A DNA stretch of 64,000 bases. Source: Pollenia angustigena (lineage: Eukaryota > Arthropoda > Insecta > Diptera > Polleniidae). Positions 21,932 to 32,330 of the stretch are shown here, one piece after another. Location: positions 169,118,478 through 169,182,477 of the forward strand of contig OV884058.1 in NCBI GenBank assembly GCA_930367215.1, written 5' to 3'. The notes under the pieces were generated by a model. That model did no database searches, was not told the origin of the DNA, and saw nothing but the letters and a program-made list of their open reading frames with translations. Position numbers and translations under genes: made by a program. How positions within the stretch are numbered: the stretch's first letter is position 1; each line of letters opens with the position of its first letter.

Positions 21932-22927
21932 TACATTAATTATACATTGTTAGAAATTTAGCAACTTTTTTCGCCACTTTCTCATTTTGCTCTCTTGTTC
22001 TTAAATTTTGCTTCCAAACAGCATCTTGTAAATGTTCACTTTCTCGTCTCACTTATAACCAACCAATTTAGTTTCGAGTAAAGAAATAAGCCCTTAAAGC
22101 ATTTGGCTTTAAGAAACTTTTCAAGAAGGAAGCATTTGGTAGAAAGTATTTTAGCATCAAAAAAAAAAAAAAGAATCAAAAGTTAACGGGTTAATAAAAA
22201 GTCTTAAGAAATGCTCAGAAGTAAAAAAAAAATATTTTTGGAAGTAGTTTCCCACTGGCGGCAATTATATTGTCCTTGAATCTGTACGTAAATTGTTTTT
22301 CTTCTTTTTCCTTTTGTAGCTGAAGTTTAAAAGAGGTTCAGTTGGAAGAACATAAATATAAGTTTTTGTTTCTTTTGCATTTGGTTTTCGTATTGGATTT
22401 TTATATGAATAACGGAACTAAGAAGAAAACAATAAACAAACCTTTCTTAAATAAAAGAACAAATAAAAGCTACAAAAAACTTCTTATATTTTCTTGATGT
22501 TATTGTTTATTTTTGTTGTTGTTATATGTAAATATTATTTATGTTAGTAGAGTAGGTCAAATTAGGTTCTAATAAAACATTATGTGGACCCAACTCCCAT
22601 TTAAACCCATATTTCTGTTCTGTTTTCGCAAAGTTAACTACTCAGAAAACCATTGGTTACTTTTTAATGTATCTTAACAAATAATTTCAGCTTATCCCCC
22701 CAACAAAAACTATTAGTGTTTTTATCAAGAATAAAAATTGGGAATTAAGCACGACGGACAAAATCTTACTAATTCAAATTTTGTATTCCCAAAAATTACT
22801 TTGGTAATAAATCTGCAAGTTCACGTGCATAAAAACTGAACTGGCAAGTGGTTTTATTTTGATTTTCTTGCAAAAACCACAAAGCAATTATTGCTTTTAA
22901 TTTTGTTTTGTCTTAACCCACTTACAA
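21932..22927. other. Intergenic DNA with a partial fold-back arm
   Basis: Bases about 22,680-22,756 (AGTGTTTTTATCAAGAATAA, TTGGGAATTAAGCACG) duplicate 23,190-23,246 of the neighbouring fold-back. The remainder is unrecognised. Confidence 0.5.
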
Positions 22928-25040
22928 CTAAAATTAATGTTGGGAGAACTTCAACTAATTGTAGTGAGGAAAGTAAGAAAACATAAACAAAAACTGTTTC
23001 TTGTTGGTATTTTGTTTAATCTTGATATTGTTGCAAATAATACTTTTTGAGTGTTGGCAATTCTCATTCACTCTGCAGTTTTATTTTCTAATATCTTTTG
23101 CTTTTCTTAATTTTTTTTTCTTTTTTGGGAGAATGTTTCCTGATGATCTGGCTTAAGCAACCAGTGAAATGCATAAGAAACTAGCTTATCCACCAACAAT
23201 AAATATCAGTGTTTTTATCAAGAATAAAAATTGGGAATTAAGCACGAAAATTAAAATTAATTTCATAAGAATCTAAGAAAATTGCAAAAAAATATGATCT
23301 CCCTACTACCCGCTTAAACACATAACCTTGAAAACATGAATTGTGAAACTGAAGTATGAAACATATATTGGCTTAAAGACCAAAAACAATTCAGGCAGAT
23401 TTCAGATATGTTGGGTTCATATGCCCGAAACTTAAAATCCCGATTAAGAAAATTCCTAATTTCAGAATCCTCCATGTTAAACAAGAACAAATTCTCAAAA
23501 ATTTATTGTTGTAAGTTTTTGTCAAATGTATTTATGCGAAAGAAAGCGTTCTTTTGACTTCGTGAAATCGGCAGTTAATATCCCAAAAAAATGTTCAGTT
23601 GCAGTTGTGAAAATCGCTTGATAGCATCGGTTGATAGCATGGATGGACCTTCGGGCGGGCGTAAACATTTTCTCCTCTATGGTTTAACAAATACCGGCTT
23701 CGCTAAATAAAGCTTTCAAATTCGGGATTTGATATCGGTATTCCTAAATTTAGAATTTCAAAACTCGACACTATAAAGTAAGGGATTTTAAAATTTAGAA
23801 TCTGGAAATTCTGGATTATGAAATTCGGGATTTTGATACTATCCCATTTTAGATACCTTTTTTTTGGATTTTTTTAGGGCCAGGGGATGACCCACCTGTG
23901 GACATTCGACTTGACAGCGGCAGCGGCATATCTCAAGCCGAATGATGATGTTTTTAGGAAAATCTTGTACTACGAACAACCGTAAGAGTTCCGCGAACCA
24001 AACCACTAATTTCATCAGAACACACCCGATTATAGTATGATGATACAGGTAATGGTGCTCACGGTAGTCAATAGAATGGAACCCTTACTGTGAACAATGA
24101 GAACCTACGTCCTGTCTTGCACGAGGTCGTGAAACTCCAAAATATACTTTGACGCGCCAACTCACTCATGTATTGATACATTTTTGGTTTTAACCATTCG
24201 TACTCCAATCAATCCGAAGAATTTTCTTGAGTCAAGTACAGAAAGATTGATTCAAGTACGGATTTTCAATCGCAAAATACTTAAATTATCCATGTTTAAC
24301 CCCGATTAGGTACTTGAAATAATCCATAAATGAGATTGAATTAAGTAAAAATAAGATTGAGCCAATCTCAAAATGCGCTTGATTCAAGTATTAATATAAA
24401 GTTGATTTTATCAGAATTCGTGCTTGAAAAAACCAAAAAAGGAATTAGAAAGAAAAAATTATTATGATTGATTTACTTACTCGTATTACTCTTTTCAAAT
24501 ACTTTTCAAAAAAACTTCAAGAGTTAAAAACATATATAAAATTACACAAATAATATTACCTTTTAATAATTTTTATTAAAGAAGAACGCAAAATAAACAA
24601 TATAATTTTAGTAAAGTAAAATACAGACAAGTTACAGAAGTATTGTGCCCCAAATAAAGAATTTATGAAAATAACTTAAGTTAGTTTTAAACATTCCTAG
24701 ATAAACTAAAGGAAGGCAAAGTGTACAAGCTCTTACGGTGTAGAATATTTGGCTTTATTTCTAGCCTTACTCGACTTTAGTAAACACTGTAAACGCTCTA
24801 CAAAAGATCTTTTGTGTCGCGGTGTTTTTGGCTTTTAGATAATAATCCAGAACATCAGGAAACCCTTTCCGTAAAACTTAAGAAAAGCCTAAGATATTAG
24901 ATATGCAAATAAAACTGTAGAGTGAATGAGAATTACAAACACTCAAAATTTAATTTGCAACGATATCAAAGCTTAAACAAACTACCAACAATAAACAGTG
25001 AATTTATGTTTTCTTACATTCCCCACTACAGTTGGTTGCA
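22928..25040. repeat. Large fold-back of the GGTTGCTTAGGCCAGATCAT family
   Basis: The left arm (22,928-23,250) with TAAGAAAACATAAAC, TGTTTAATCTTGATATTGTT and TTCCTGATGATCTGG is inverted at 24,785-25,040. Inside lie a fragment of the GC-rich 82-bp repeat (23,640-23,725) and part of the GTACTTGA MITE (about 24,190-24,420). Other members: 27.87-30.8, 48.9-49.2, 53.8/55.1 and 63.25-63.43 kb. It is the commonest repeat of the window. Confidence 0.7.
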
Positions 25041-25265
25041 AGAAGTATTACAATTTTTTTTTTACAATTTATACTTATCAACGCAAGATTTTTTCAATTA
25101 AGTTTTAAATATCCAGTGGCGCTAAAGTTCAGATTAGATACTTGTATTAGCATTCATATTCGGCGAATATTGGCGCAGATATTCATATTCCCGAATATTA
25201 AAAACAACATTCGTTACATCACTAATGTGGAGAGTATTTTAAATATATAAAGAATCGAGTTATTA

Positions 25266-25507
25266 AGGCCCTTATTATGTAACACTCAACGCAACGCCAA
25301 AGAATAACATTGAAAGCAAAAACAATGTCATAAATATTTTTTTATATTGTTGTTGCTTCTACAGAAATAACTTGTGGCGTTGAAAATTTTAAAACGGTAC
25401 ATGAATTTCTGTAGAAAACAACAACAAAATTACAAAATATTTATGACTTTGTTTTTGCTTTTAATGTAATTCTCTGGCGTTTCGTTTAATATAATTAGGG
25501 CCCTAAT
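25266..25507. mobile_element. Fold-back MITE with GGCCCTTATTA ends, copy 2
   Basis: AAGGCCCTTATTATGTAAC with CAACGCAACGCC is inverted at the right as GGCGTTTCGTTTAATATAAT and TAGGGCCC. It is the intact counterpart of the split copy at 6.85-7.31 kb. About 240 bp, non-coding. Confidence 0.75.
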
Positions 25508-26165
25508 AAAGTTTGCTTTAAGGCGTATGAGTATTATTTAATTATTTATCCTCGTATTAAAAGATCAATCATATGCCATGGTGTACAGTATGTATCTTAA
25601 ATCTAATTTTGTGTATTTTTTATACTCACCGGGTAGACTCCATCAATATAATCTTTGGCGATCCTTTAAAGTTTATACCAACATTTCTAAGCTCTTGATT
25701 AACTTAAAAACGACTTAGCGATGCATGTGTGTCCGTCCGTATATTTAAAACTCAAAAAAAGAAAAAAAGGACTCTATATAATATACGCCCGCAAAAGGGC
25801 TTTTGGCCAGATAGCTGCCATGCTTAATGAACTAAAGCAATGAAATTTTTTATGCTTGTACAATGTACAATGTACATCGCTTGTTTACTTCAATAGTGTT
25901 TTAATTAAAAAAGCACGATTTTTTTTCCCAAGAATGCAGTAATTTTCGCAATATCATGATTAATGATGTGTCAAAAATTTAGATCTTATTCATTTGAAGT
26001 TTACCGCCTGTTATCAAAAGGTGCCATTATTCATATAATAACACATCTCAGATTTGGATTAAGGAATAATTTATATATGTATTTTAAGCAAGAACTATTT
26101 TTTTGGTATTTTCCATAAAAAATTTTATATGGCTCTACCAAAAAGTACTATTTGAATTATTATAC
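25508..26165. other. Intergenic DNA with a weak dispersed repeat
   Basis: Bases 25,620-25,745 (TACTCACCGGGTAGACTCC, AACGACTTAGCGATGC, GTCCGTCCGT) resemble the TATACCCTCCACC family. Nothing else was recognised. Confidence 0.45.
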
Positions 26166-26167
26166 TA

Positions 26168-27041
26168 TCGGGTGATTTTTTTACTATTATCTTTTTGGCA
26201 ACACTGGTTTAATGAGCTGACGGACGTTTCGTGTCTTGTTTCACTGTCAAACATCTTCAGTTTGCTCTATAATTTAACCATGAATCGTCTTACAAACGAA
26301 CAACGCTTGCAAATTATTGAACTTTATTGTCAAAATGCGTGCTCTGTTAAGAAAGTTCATCGCGCGCTTCTTCCATTGTATGGTCAGTTTAATCGACCCA
26401 CTGAAGCTTCTATTCGGGCTATTGTGACTAAATTTCGCACCAAATTTACATTGTTGGACATTAAACCACCAACACGCTTACGTAGAGTGCGTAGTGAAAA
26501 AAATATCGCAGCTGTATCGGCCAGTGTTAGTGATGACCATCAATTATCGATTCGTCGCCGTTCGCAGCAATTGGGCCTCTGTTACTCAACAAGGTGAGAT
26601 GATATCCAACTTTTTCTTGCCCAAAATGCAAGAGCTTGACTTGCATGACATGTGGTTTCAACAAGACGGTGCCACGTGCCACACAGTACGCTACAAAATG
26701 GACTTATTGAAAGGCGAGTTCGGTGAACGTTTTATTTCATGTTCGGGACCGGTCATTTGGCCGCCTAAAGCTCATGTCTATATACACATACCCGTTTCAA
26801 TTGACGCATTGGAAGATAACATTGAAGCATTTATTCATGAGATACCGGCCGAAATGTTGGAAAGTGTATGCCAAAATTGGACTAAGCGGATGGACCATTT
26901 GAGGCGCAGTCACGGTCAACATTTGCATGAAATAATGTTCAAACATTAAATTCAAAATTCGATTCAAATAAAGATTTCATGCATTTTTCTGAATTTTATG
27001 TGTTTTTTTAACTTTCCCATAGCTCTTAAAAAATCACCCAT
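26168..27041 (+). mobile_element. Mariner-like DNA transposon, internally deleted
   Basis: Inverted ends GGGTGATTTTTTT (26,170) and AAAAAATCACCC (27,028-27,039), with TA outside both (26,166-26,167 and 27,042-27,043). An 874-bp body holds a deleted transposase on the plus strand. TA duplication and transposase type place it in the Tc1/mariner/IS630 group. Confidence 0.88.
26280..26949 (+). pseudogene. Mariner-like transposase pseudogene
   Basis: ATG at 26,280 opens MNRLTNEQRLQIIELYCQN, an N-terminal helix-turn-helix, and continues to RRRSQQLGLCYST (about 26,590). The frame then jumps to MISNFFLPKMQELDL and MWFQQDGATCHTVRY (about 26,600-26,695), which holds the central Asp of the catalytic triad. 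About 120 residues normally between these, including the first catalytic Asp (usually SDEAHF-like), are missing. At 26,757-26,770 WPP joins directly to KAHVY, removing the usual SCDLTPLDYFLWG-type segment with the third acidic residue. The C-terminus runs to IMFKH and a TAA stop. Two clean deletions therefore leave one of three catalytic acids. Such copies move only with help from an intact relative. Confidence 0.88.
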
Positions 27042-27043
27042 TA

Positions 27044-27688
27044 TATAGTAAATAAGCGATATGTTCTGAACCTCGAAACTGCACTATATCAATTAATTGT
27101 TTACATAGCTGTAAAATATCTAATATCTGTGGCATTTTGACAAAACAGCTTAAGTCAAATTTTAAAAAGTTGAATAAAATGTTGTTAAGCATACGAATTT
27201 TCATTAAAAAGAAAATTTTGTTTACGTTTTAAATATGTTGTGTAATTCATAAACGAAACTGTTCATTAATTTTGGTTTATTTTATTATTTAATAAAAACT
27301 ATTTTTTTACTGAGTTTTTTTTTTAAACTTTTTTGCTATCTTATCTCCACTTAAGATGTTTTGTCAAAATACCACAGATATAAGATAAAGTTCCTTTTTA
27401 AAAACAATTTCTCATAAGAATTTCCTTTTTAAAAACAATTCCTTATTTATGAAAATAAACCAATTAGGTCCATCATTTTGACAAACTCCCATATAAAAGT
27501 CATCAATAAATAAAAGTTGGCGACGTAACGGCTACACTGAATGAGTTAAAGTAAAGAAGTATTTTACTTTGGGTCTGTACAAATGCTTCTTTACAAAGCA
27601 GTCATTTCTAAATACATACTTTGTTTATACAAGAATGAGCCTCTTAAATAACTTAATTAACTAGTCTCTTAATTCTAATCCACATACA
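27044..27688. other. Intergenic DNA, nothing recognised
   Basis: AT-rich; GATATTAGATATT-like words near 27,115 are mirrored near 27,355-27,385 (TTTGTCAAAATACCACAGATAT against ATCTGTGGCATTTTGACAAA), a short inverted pair about 240 bases apart. No coding frame. Confidence 0.45.
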
Positions 27689-27689
27689 A

Positions 27690-27872
27690 ATATGATGGAC
27701 ATTAACGATACAGTGTCTCTTCTCCTTAGAGACACTGCAACTCACCCAATCAGAAAAGCGTTAAACAGCTACAGATTGAAACAGAAACCGTGATGTCGAA
27801 GTTTTCCGTTAAGCACTGGCGTCCTTTAAATAAAGTAAAGGGATAAGATTTGATTAATTATTGTTTGATCAT
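27690..27872 (+). mobile_element. Jockey-type LINE 3' end, left part
   Basis: GAGACACTGCA, AACAGAAACCG, GATG, GCACTGGC and AAGATTTGATTAATTA line up with 44,680-44,811 of the full Jockey copy, covering the last ORF2 codons and 3' UTR. The sequence resumes at 30,816 after the fold-back insertion. Confidence 0.65.
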
Positions 27873-28258
27873 ATGAAGAGGTCCATAAGAAAAGATAAAC
27901 TCACTGTTTATTGTTGGTGTTTTGTTTAAGCTTTGATATTGTTACAAGTAAGGCTTTGAGTGTTTAAAATTCTAATTCGCTTTAGGGTTTTATTTGTATA
28001 ATATTTTTAGCTTTTCTAAAATCTTTGGAAAAGGTTTCCTGATGATCTGGCCTAAGCAACCAGTGAAATGCGCATAGAAGCTAGCTTTCCCTCAACAATA
28101 AATTTCAGTGTATTTATCAAATATGAAAAATTGGGAATTTAGCACGTCATACAAAAATCTTAATAATAAATTTTGTATTCCCGTAAATAACTTTGACGAA
28201 ATAATTACATTTTTCAAGTTTTTTGATTGAATCCTATTCAAGACATTGAAATCTACAT

Positions 28259-30001
28259 TAGGGTGTCCCAAAATTTTTTTTTGTCAGAGGCTCAAGCATA
28301 ATTTGAAAGCTTATAGGGTCCAGTATTTTTGAGTTTTTTTTAGATTTTTTGGAAGAGGTTTAGAGGTCGCGCAAATCAAGTTTTTGTTAAAAAAAAAAAC
28401 TTTAAGTTACGGCAATATTTTTGTCCACTAAGATTCCACATATTAATTATTTTTTACTAATTTTTTAACAAATTCATTCTGTAAAAAACGGCTTATTACT
28501 TTTCAAATTTATATGAAAGGTATTAAAACTCCTGACGCGATTTTGAATACCAATAAGTTCTAAACAATTAAGAAAAACAAAAATGGAATTTTGTCCTACA
28601 GTTTCCGAGTTACACTATTTTTATAGTTTGTACCTTTAAAATGGTGATACTTTTTTCGTTATAATTATTGTATATTTCCATTAATTTTTATAGTTACGGT
28701 CTAACTGTCATTAACTTCTGACATTTATTGAGCTAAACCGTTACACGCTGTCATTTTCACTTTCTATTTTATGTGTGCTCCAGGAGCTATCAATCGGGCT
28801 CGCTGGATAATGAAAATTATCTATTCTTTGAAAATATGAATTTTCCGAAATCAGTTGCAATCTTATAAAGTTGATGCCTTGCTTGAATTTAGTTCATTTA
28901 TTTTAAGAATAAATATCAAATATTGGTACCTCTGGCAGTGCCCTCGATACGCTCCTCTCAATGATCTGAGCCTATTAAAGGAATTGGATAGCTAAAAAAT
29001 TATTAATAAAGCAGTTGCAAAAGCCTCGCTCTAGGTCGTCAGTGCTACTTAACTCCGAAATTGGCTGCCTCAGCGTTTTTTGCTGAACGTATCGACACCA
29101 AAACTTGCAGATACTGCATGCAGCGATTATGCGGTAGCAAATGGAACTTTAACAGAAGCAAACTTTAGAAATAAAGAAATTCAACAATTCATTTCAAAAG
29201 CCAGTCTAACTTTTTTTTAAACCTTGCAATATTTCAATCAATTTTTTAAAAATAGAACAAGTCATTTCAAGAGGCAAAGAAAAAAGTTCAACAATTACAA
29301 GTGGTAAATGAGTTGGCAGAACGAGGTGTGGCTTTGGCTAATACTTATATTAATGTCACAACTTCTGAAACTGATTTCCAGAATTTATTGCAAGGTATAG
29401 AACTACATCGCAAGAACCTCAATAAATGATTTTTCACAGAGCAAAAGAAAAGTTTTTTTTTTTTGATTGGGTAAGATTGGTGAACTGGCAAACAGCTTAT
29501 AATAACATATACAGGGTATAAAGATAAAAACGGGTATAACTCAGGAACGGTAAGAACAAATTTAAAAATGGTTTATTCATATTAATAAGAATTAATTTGT
29601 CTTTCAAACTGCATCATTAGTTTTTTTCGTTTCTTTTCAAACTTAAAAAGTTGTAAAGCGTTATTACAAAATTTTTGAAAAAATTACGAATAATTGTAAT
29701 TAGGGGTATATAAATGAGTAAACTCATCACCAAAACTTATAGTTTTTTCACACAGGAACAAAGCCTGGATACTTTTCTTTAAAACTGTTTCCTCAGGAGT
29801 GAAGAAACTCGTGGTATGAACCAAGTTATGAGTAAAGTTAAAAAAAGGCTGAAAACTCCGTTTTTTTATGAAAACTCCATTTGCGCGACCTCTAAACCTC
29901 TTCCGAAAATTCTTTAAAAAAAATACTTTACGCTATAAGCTTTTAAATTTTAATTGAGCACCTATGAAAATCAGAAAGAAAAAAATTTTTGGGACACCCT
30001 A
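28259..30001 (+). mobile_element. DNA transposon with 8-bp duplication (hAT or P type)
   Basis: Ends TAGGGTGTCCCAAAATTTTT and the reverse complement at 30,001, with the perfect octamer ATCTACAT immediately outside (28,251-28,258 and 30,002-30,009). The subterminal GAGGTTTAGAGGTCGCGCAA (28,352) is inverted near 29,880-29,900. An 8-bp duplication is typical of hAT and P elements. It carries a plus-strand coding remnant. Confidence 0.88.
28740..29429 (+). pseudogene. Transposon-encoded protein remnant, C-terminal part
   Basis: Broken plus-strand frames give APGAINRARWIMKIIYSLKI (28,780-28,840), PLNDLSLLKELDS (about 28,950-28,990), YLTPKLAASAFFAERI (about 29,047-29,095) and a clean 52-codon end KKKVQQLQVVNELAERGVAL (from 29,277) to TGA at 29,427. 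I recognise the pattern (PGA..RARWM.K.IYSLKI, then VVN..AERGV.L) from multi-copy proteins in insect and cnidarian genomes. I cannot name the domain or its biochemical role. Its location inside a TIR element with 8-bp duplication identifies it as transposon-encoded. Frameshifts and stops show decay. Confidence 0.6.
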
Positions 30002-30815
30002 ATCTACATATATTACTATTATTATAAAGCATTCCAAAACTCAATAACTGCACTGCAATACAATATCAAATATAATGGTTCAGAGCAAAATGCAATATTT
30101 ACACATCTTTGCAATAAATCGCTACAAGAAATTTAAAAAAGTCAACTTTGTAAATTAATTATGCTCTGGTGGCAACTCTTACATAACTGTTAAACGTAAG
30201 GAATTTTTATTATTAATACGATCTTCGTATGACGTGCTAAATTCCCAGTTTTTCATATTTGATAAATACACTGAAATTTATTGTTGAGGGAAAGCAAGCC
30301 TCTATGCGCATTTCGCCGGTTGCTTACACCAGCTCATCAGGAAACCTTTTCCAAAGATTTTAGAAAAGCCAAAAATATTAAACAAATAAAACCTTAAGCG
30401 AATAAGAGTTATAAACACTCTAAGTCTTACTTGTAACAATATCAAAGCTTAAACAAAACACCAACCATAAACAGTGAGTTTATCTTTTCTTACATCCCCC
30501 TACAATAATTAATACCTTTTGCTTTTGTTATGCTGATTGTGAATAATATTTTCATACAGTTCAAAGCAAACTTAAATAAATACTCGATTGATTCGGACCA
30601 AAACGCAATAATTCCAATTTGTTATCTAAATAACTTTAAAACAAACTGTCAGATAAAATAATTAATTTGTGATTAATATTACTTTTTGTAGACAATAATA
30701 CCTCACTACTTGTTTTTTAAAAAAATTATGTGCTACTTACTTAAATTACATTTTGTCGTTTATCCAAAAAAAATGTTATGGTGTAATTATTGCGTTTTTT
30801 TATGGACCTCCTCAT

Positions 30816-30862
30816 ATTTTATATATGAAGATTAATTAAATAAATATTGAAACAAAAAAAAA
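30816..30862 (+). mobile_element. Jockey-type LINE 3' end, right part with poly(A)
   Basis: CATATTTTATATATGAAGAT then an A run at 30,854-30,862 matches the 3' UTR end of the main Jockey copy (CATATTTAATATATGAAGAT at about 45,892). It completes the fragment interrupted at 27,872. Confidence 0.6.
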
Positions 30863-30884
30863 TATAAATCCATTATTTTTACTT

Positions 30885-30960
30885 GTAACAAACAAGTAAG
30901 AGTGCTTTATTCGGCTGTACCGAAACTTTAATACCCTCCACCGAGTATCTATTTATTATT
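30885..30960. repeat. Dispersed AACAAGTAAGAGTGCT repeat
   Basis: AACAAACAAGTAAGAGTGCT, TATTCGGCTGTACCGAAACT and TAATACCCTCCACCGAG form a phrase widespread in flies, the reverse of 9.89-10.0 kb. Confidence 0.65.
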
Positions 30961-31624
30961 GATTTATCTTTATAAAAAACAGGCATTAGCATTAAAATTG
31001 TTTGCGGTTTTATCATATGGGCGATTCTTTTCTGACGGGTGCAACATTTATACGCTTTAAACGTCTTTTACTAATAGAAAGAAACACATTTTCAATTAAG
31101 TTATTTCTAGGGGGGGTAACATTTTTTTATATACTATTGTTATCTTTTTACAAGAATTTATATAAAACGATCAAAAAGCCACGATAGAGCTTTAAAGTGC
31201 ATGACGGGTGCAACCAAATTGGCCAACTTTCATAAGATCATACCACAAAAACACAAAACTCTGTTAATTTTTAAACTTTTATTGTATTTTTCTTTTTTAT
31301 TGTGAAAGATGAGATATCAGACGATGATTATCAAATCAAACATCGTAGAGAAATATAATCCAATAATAAGAAATTTGCTCTTAAAGCCATGACGGGTGCA
31401 ACATGCAATGCATTTTCTGTTCGCGCCAAATCTATGAATCTTAATGCTTCGAAGTGCACAACAAATTTATATTTAAGCTTACGTTTAAAAAAAAACTATA
31501 CTTTTATAAAATATAGATATTTTACTTTAAATTGGCATCAAAAAGGTATCAAAAAGTGTGATTTGAAAATTGATGTTAAAAATTGTCTAGAATAGAATCG
31601 CCCATATAGTAAATTACACTATGC
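30961..31624. other. Intergenic DNA with a short inverted pair
   Basis: GACGGGTGCAAC occurs three times in the same orientation (31,036, 31,203 and 31,391). CATATGGGCGATTCTTTTC (31,015) is inverted near 31,590-31,607 (GAATAGAATCGCCCATATAG), so 31,010-31,610 may be a decayed TIR element. The open frames here have no recognisable domain. Confidence 0.4.
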
Positions 31625-32276
31625 CACAAAAAAAAACATAACGTGCCCAGCTGTAAAAATAAATAACATCACTGTTCCGGTAGAAAGCCATGTTAAGTAC
31701 TTCATATGGACAGACGCTTGACCTGATCTCGTCATATTGAAGCGAAAATAACGGCTATTAAACTTAAAGCAGCTCAACTACATTGGTAATCGGTCGAAAC
31801 TCAAACTTATCCTTAGACAACAAAGTTCTCTTATGCAAGTCTATCATAAAACCAATATGGACATATGGCATCCCATTATGGGGTACTGCATGCGCATCAA
31901 ACATCCAGAAGATACAAAGAAGACAGTCTAGGATATTACGGCAAATTGGCTGCGCCCCATGGTATATACGTAACGACATTATCCACAGAGATCTTAACAT
32001 CGCTACCATCCAGGAAGAAATTAAAAAGTGTTCAGTCAAATACATAGATAAACTAATGGTCCATCCCAACTACCTCGCTCGGGATCTAATAAAGTTTAAA
32101 GGTCAACGGAGGCTGAAAAGATTCGACACTTTGAGCCTAGCAGGCTTTTTTGACTCTTGAATGCAATAAATTAGCGGTTACATTGGTAATGGCTAACAAA
32201 TACAAATAAGAATTAGGATTAAGCTTTGAATACATATTGTAATTTTCGACAAGAAAGATTTAATAAAAAAAAAAAA
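31625..32276 (+). mobile_element. Jockey-type LINE, 5'-truncated copy
   Basis: ORF2 C-terminal remnant followed by 3' UTR and an A run at 32,265-32,276. It starts within the region just after the polymerase palm, consistent with 5' truncation during target-primed reverse transcription. Confidence 0.8.
31630..32160 (+). pseudogene. Jockey-type ORF2 C-terminus, broken
   Basis: Blocks match the 44.2-44.7 kb copy: CPAVKINNITVPVESHVKY, then DRRLT, a TGA in place of Trp, SRHIEAKITAIKLKAAQLHW, a one-base slip, and a continuous 31,783-32,160 frame. That frame includes LSLDNKVLLCKSIIKPIW, GIPLWGTACASNIQKIQRRQ and APWYIRNDIIHRDLNIATIQ. The last is the conserved region downstream of the reverse transcriptase. 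Residue identity to the 44-kb copy is high but clearly not complete, so they are related subfamilies. Not functional. Confidence 0.85.
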
Positions 32277-32287
32277 CAAAAAAATTA

Positions 32288-32330
32288 ACCTCAAAAATTA
32301 GAGATTTTCTAATAGAAATTGGTGCCACTG
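32288..32330. repeat. Left piece of a fold-back repeat split by Transib
   Basis: CCTCAAAAATTAGAGATTTT then GGTGC up to the insertion point mirrors 35,330-35,385 (GATCAGCATCCCCGATTTAT, CATCTCATTTTTGAGG). With 34,761 onward (CGCTGATCACGAATA) it reconstructs one arm. Confidence 0.6.

Larger units (their letters stand above)
27873..30815. repeat. Fold-back of the GGTTGCTTAGGCCAGATCAT family, hosting a transposon
   Basis: Arms of about 280 bp (27,873-28,150 and 30,215-30,815 in part) share AGGTCCATAA, GATAAACTCACTGTTTATTG, AAGCTTTGATATTGTTAC, GATGATCTGG/ and ATTGGGAATTTAGCACGTCA in inverted order. The centre contains a complete TIR-bounded element (28,259-30,001). Confidence 0.75.
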
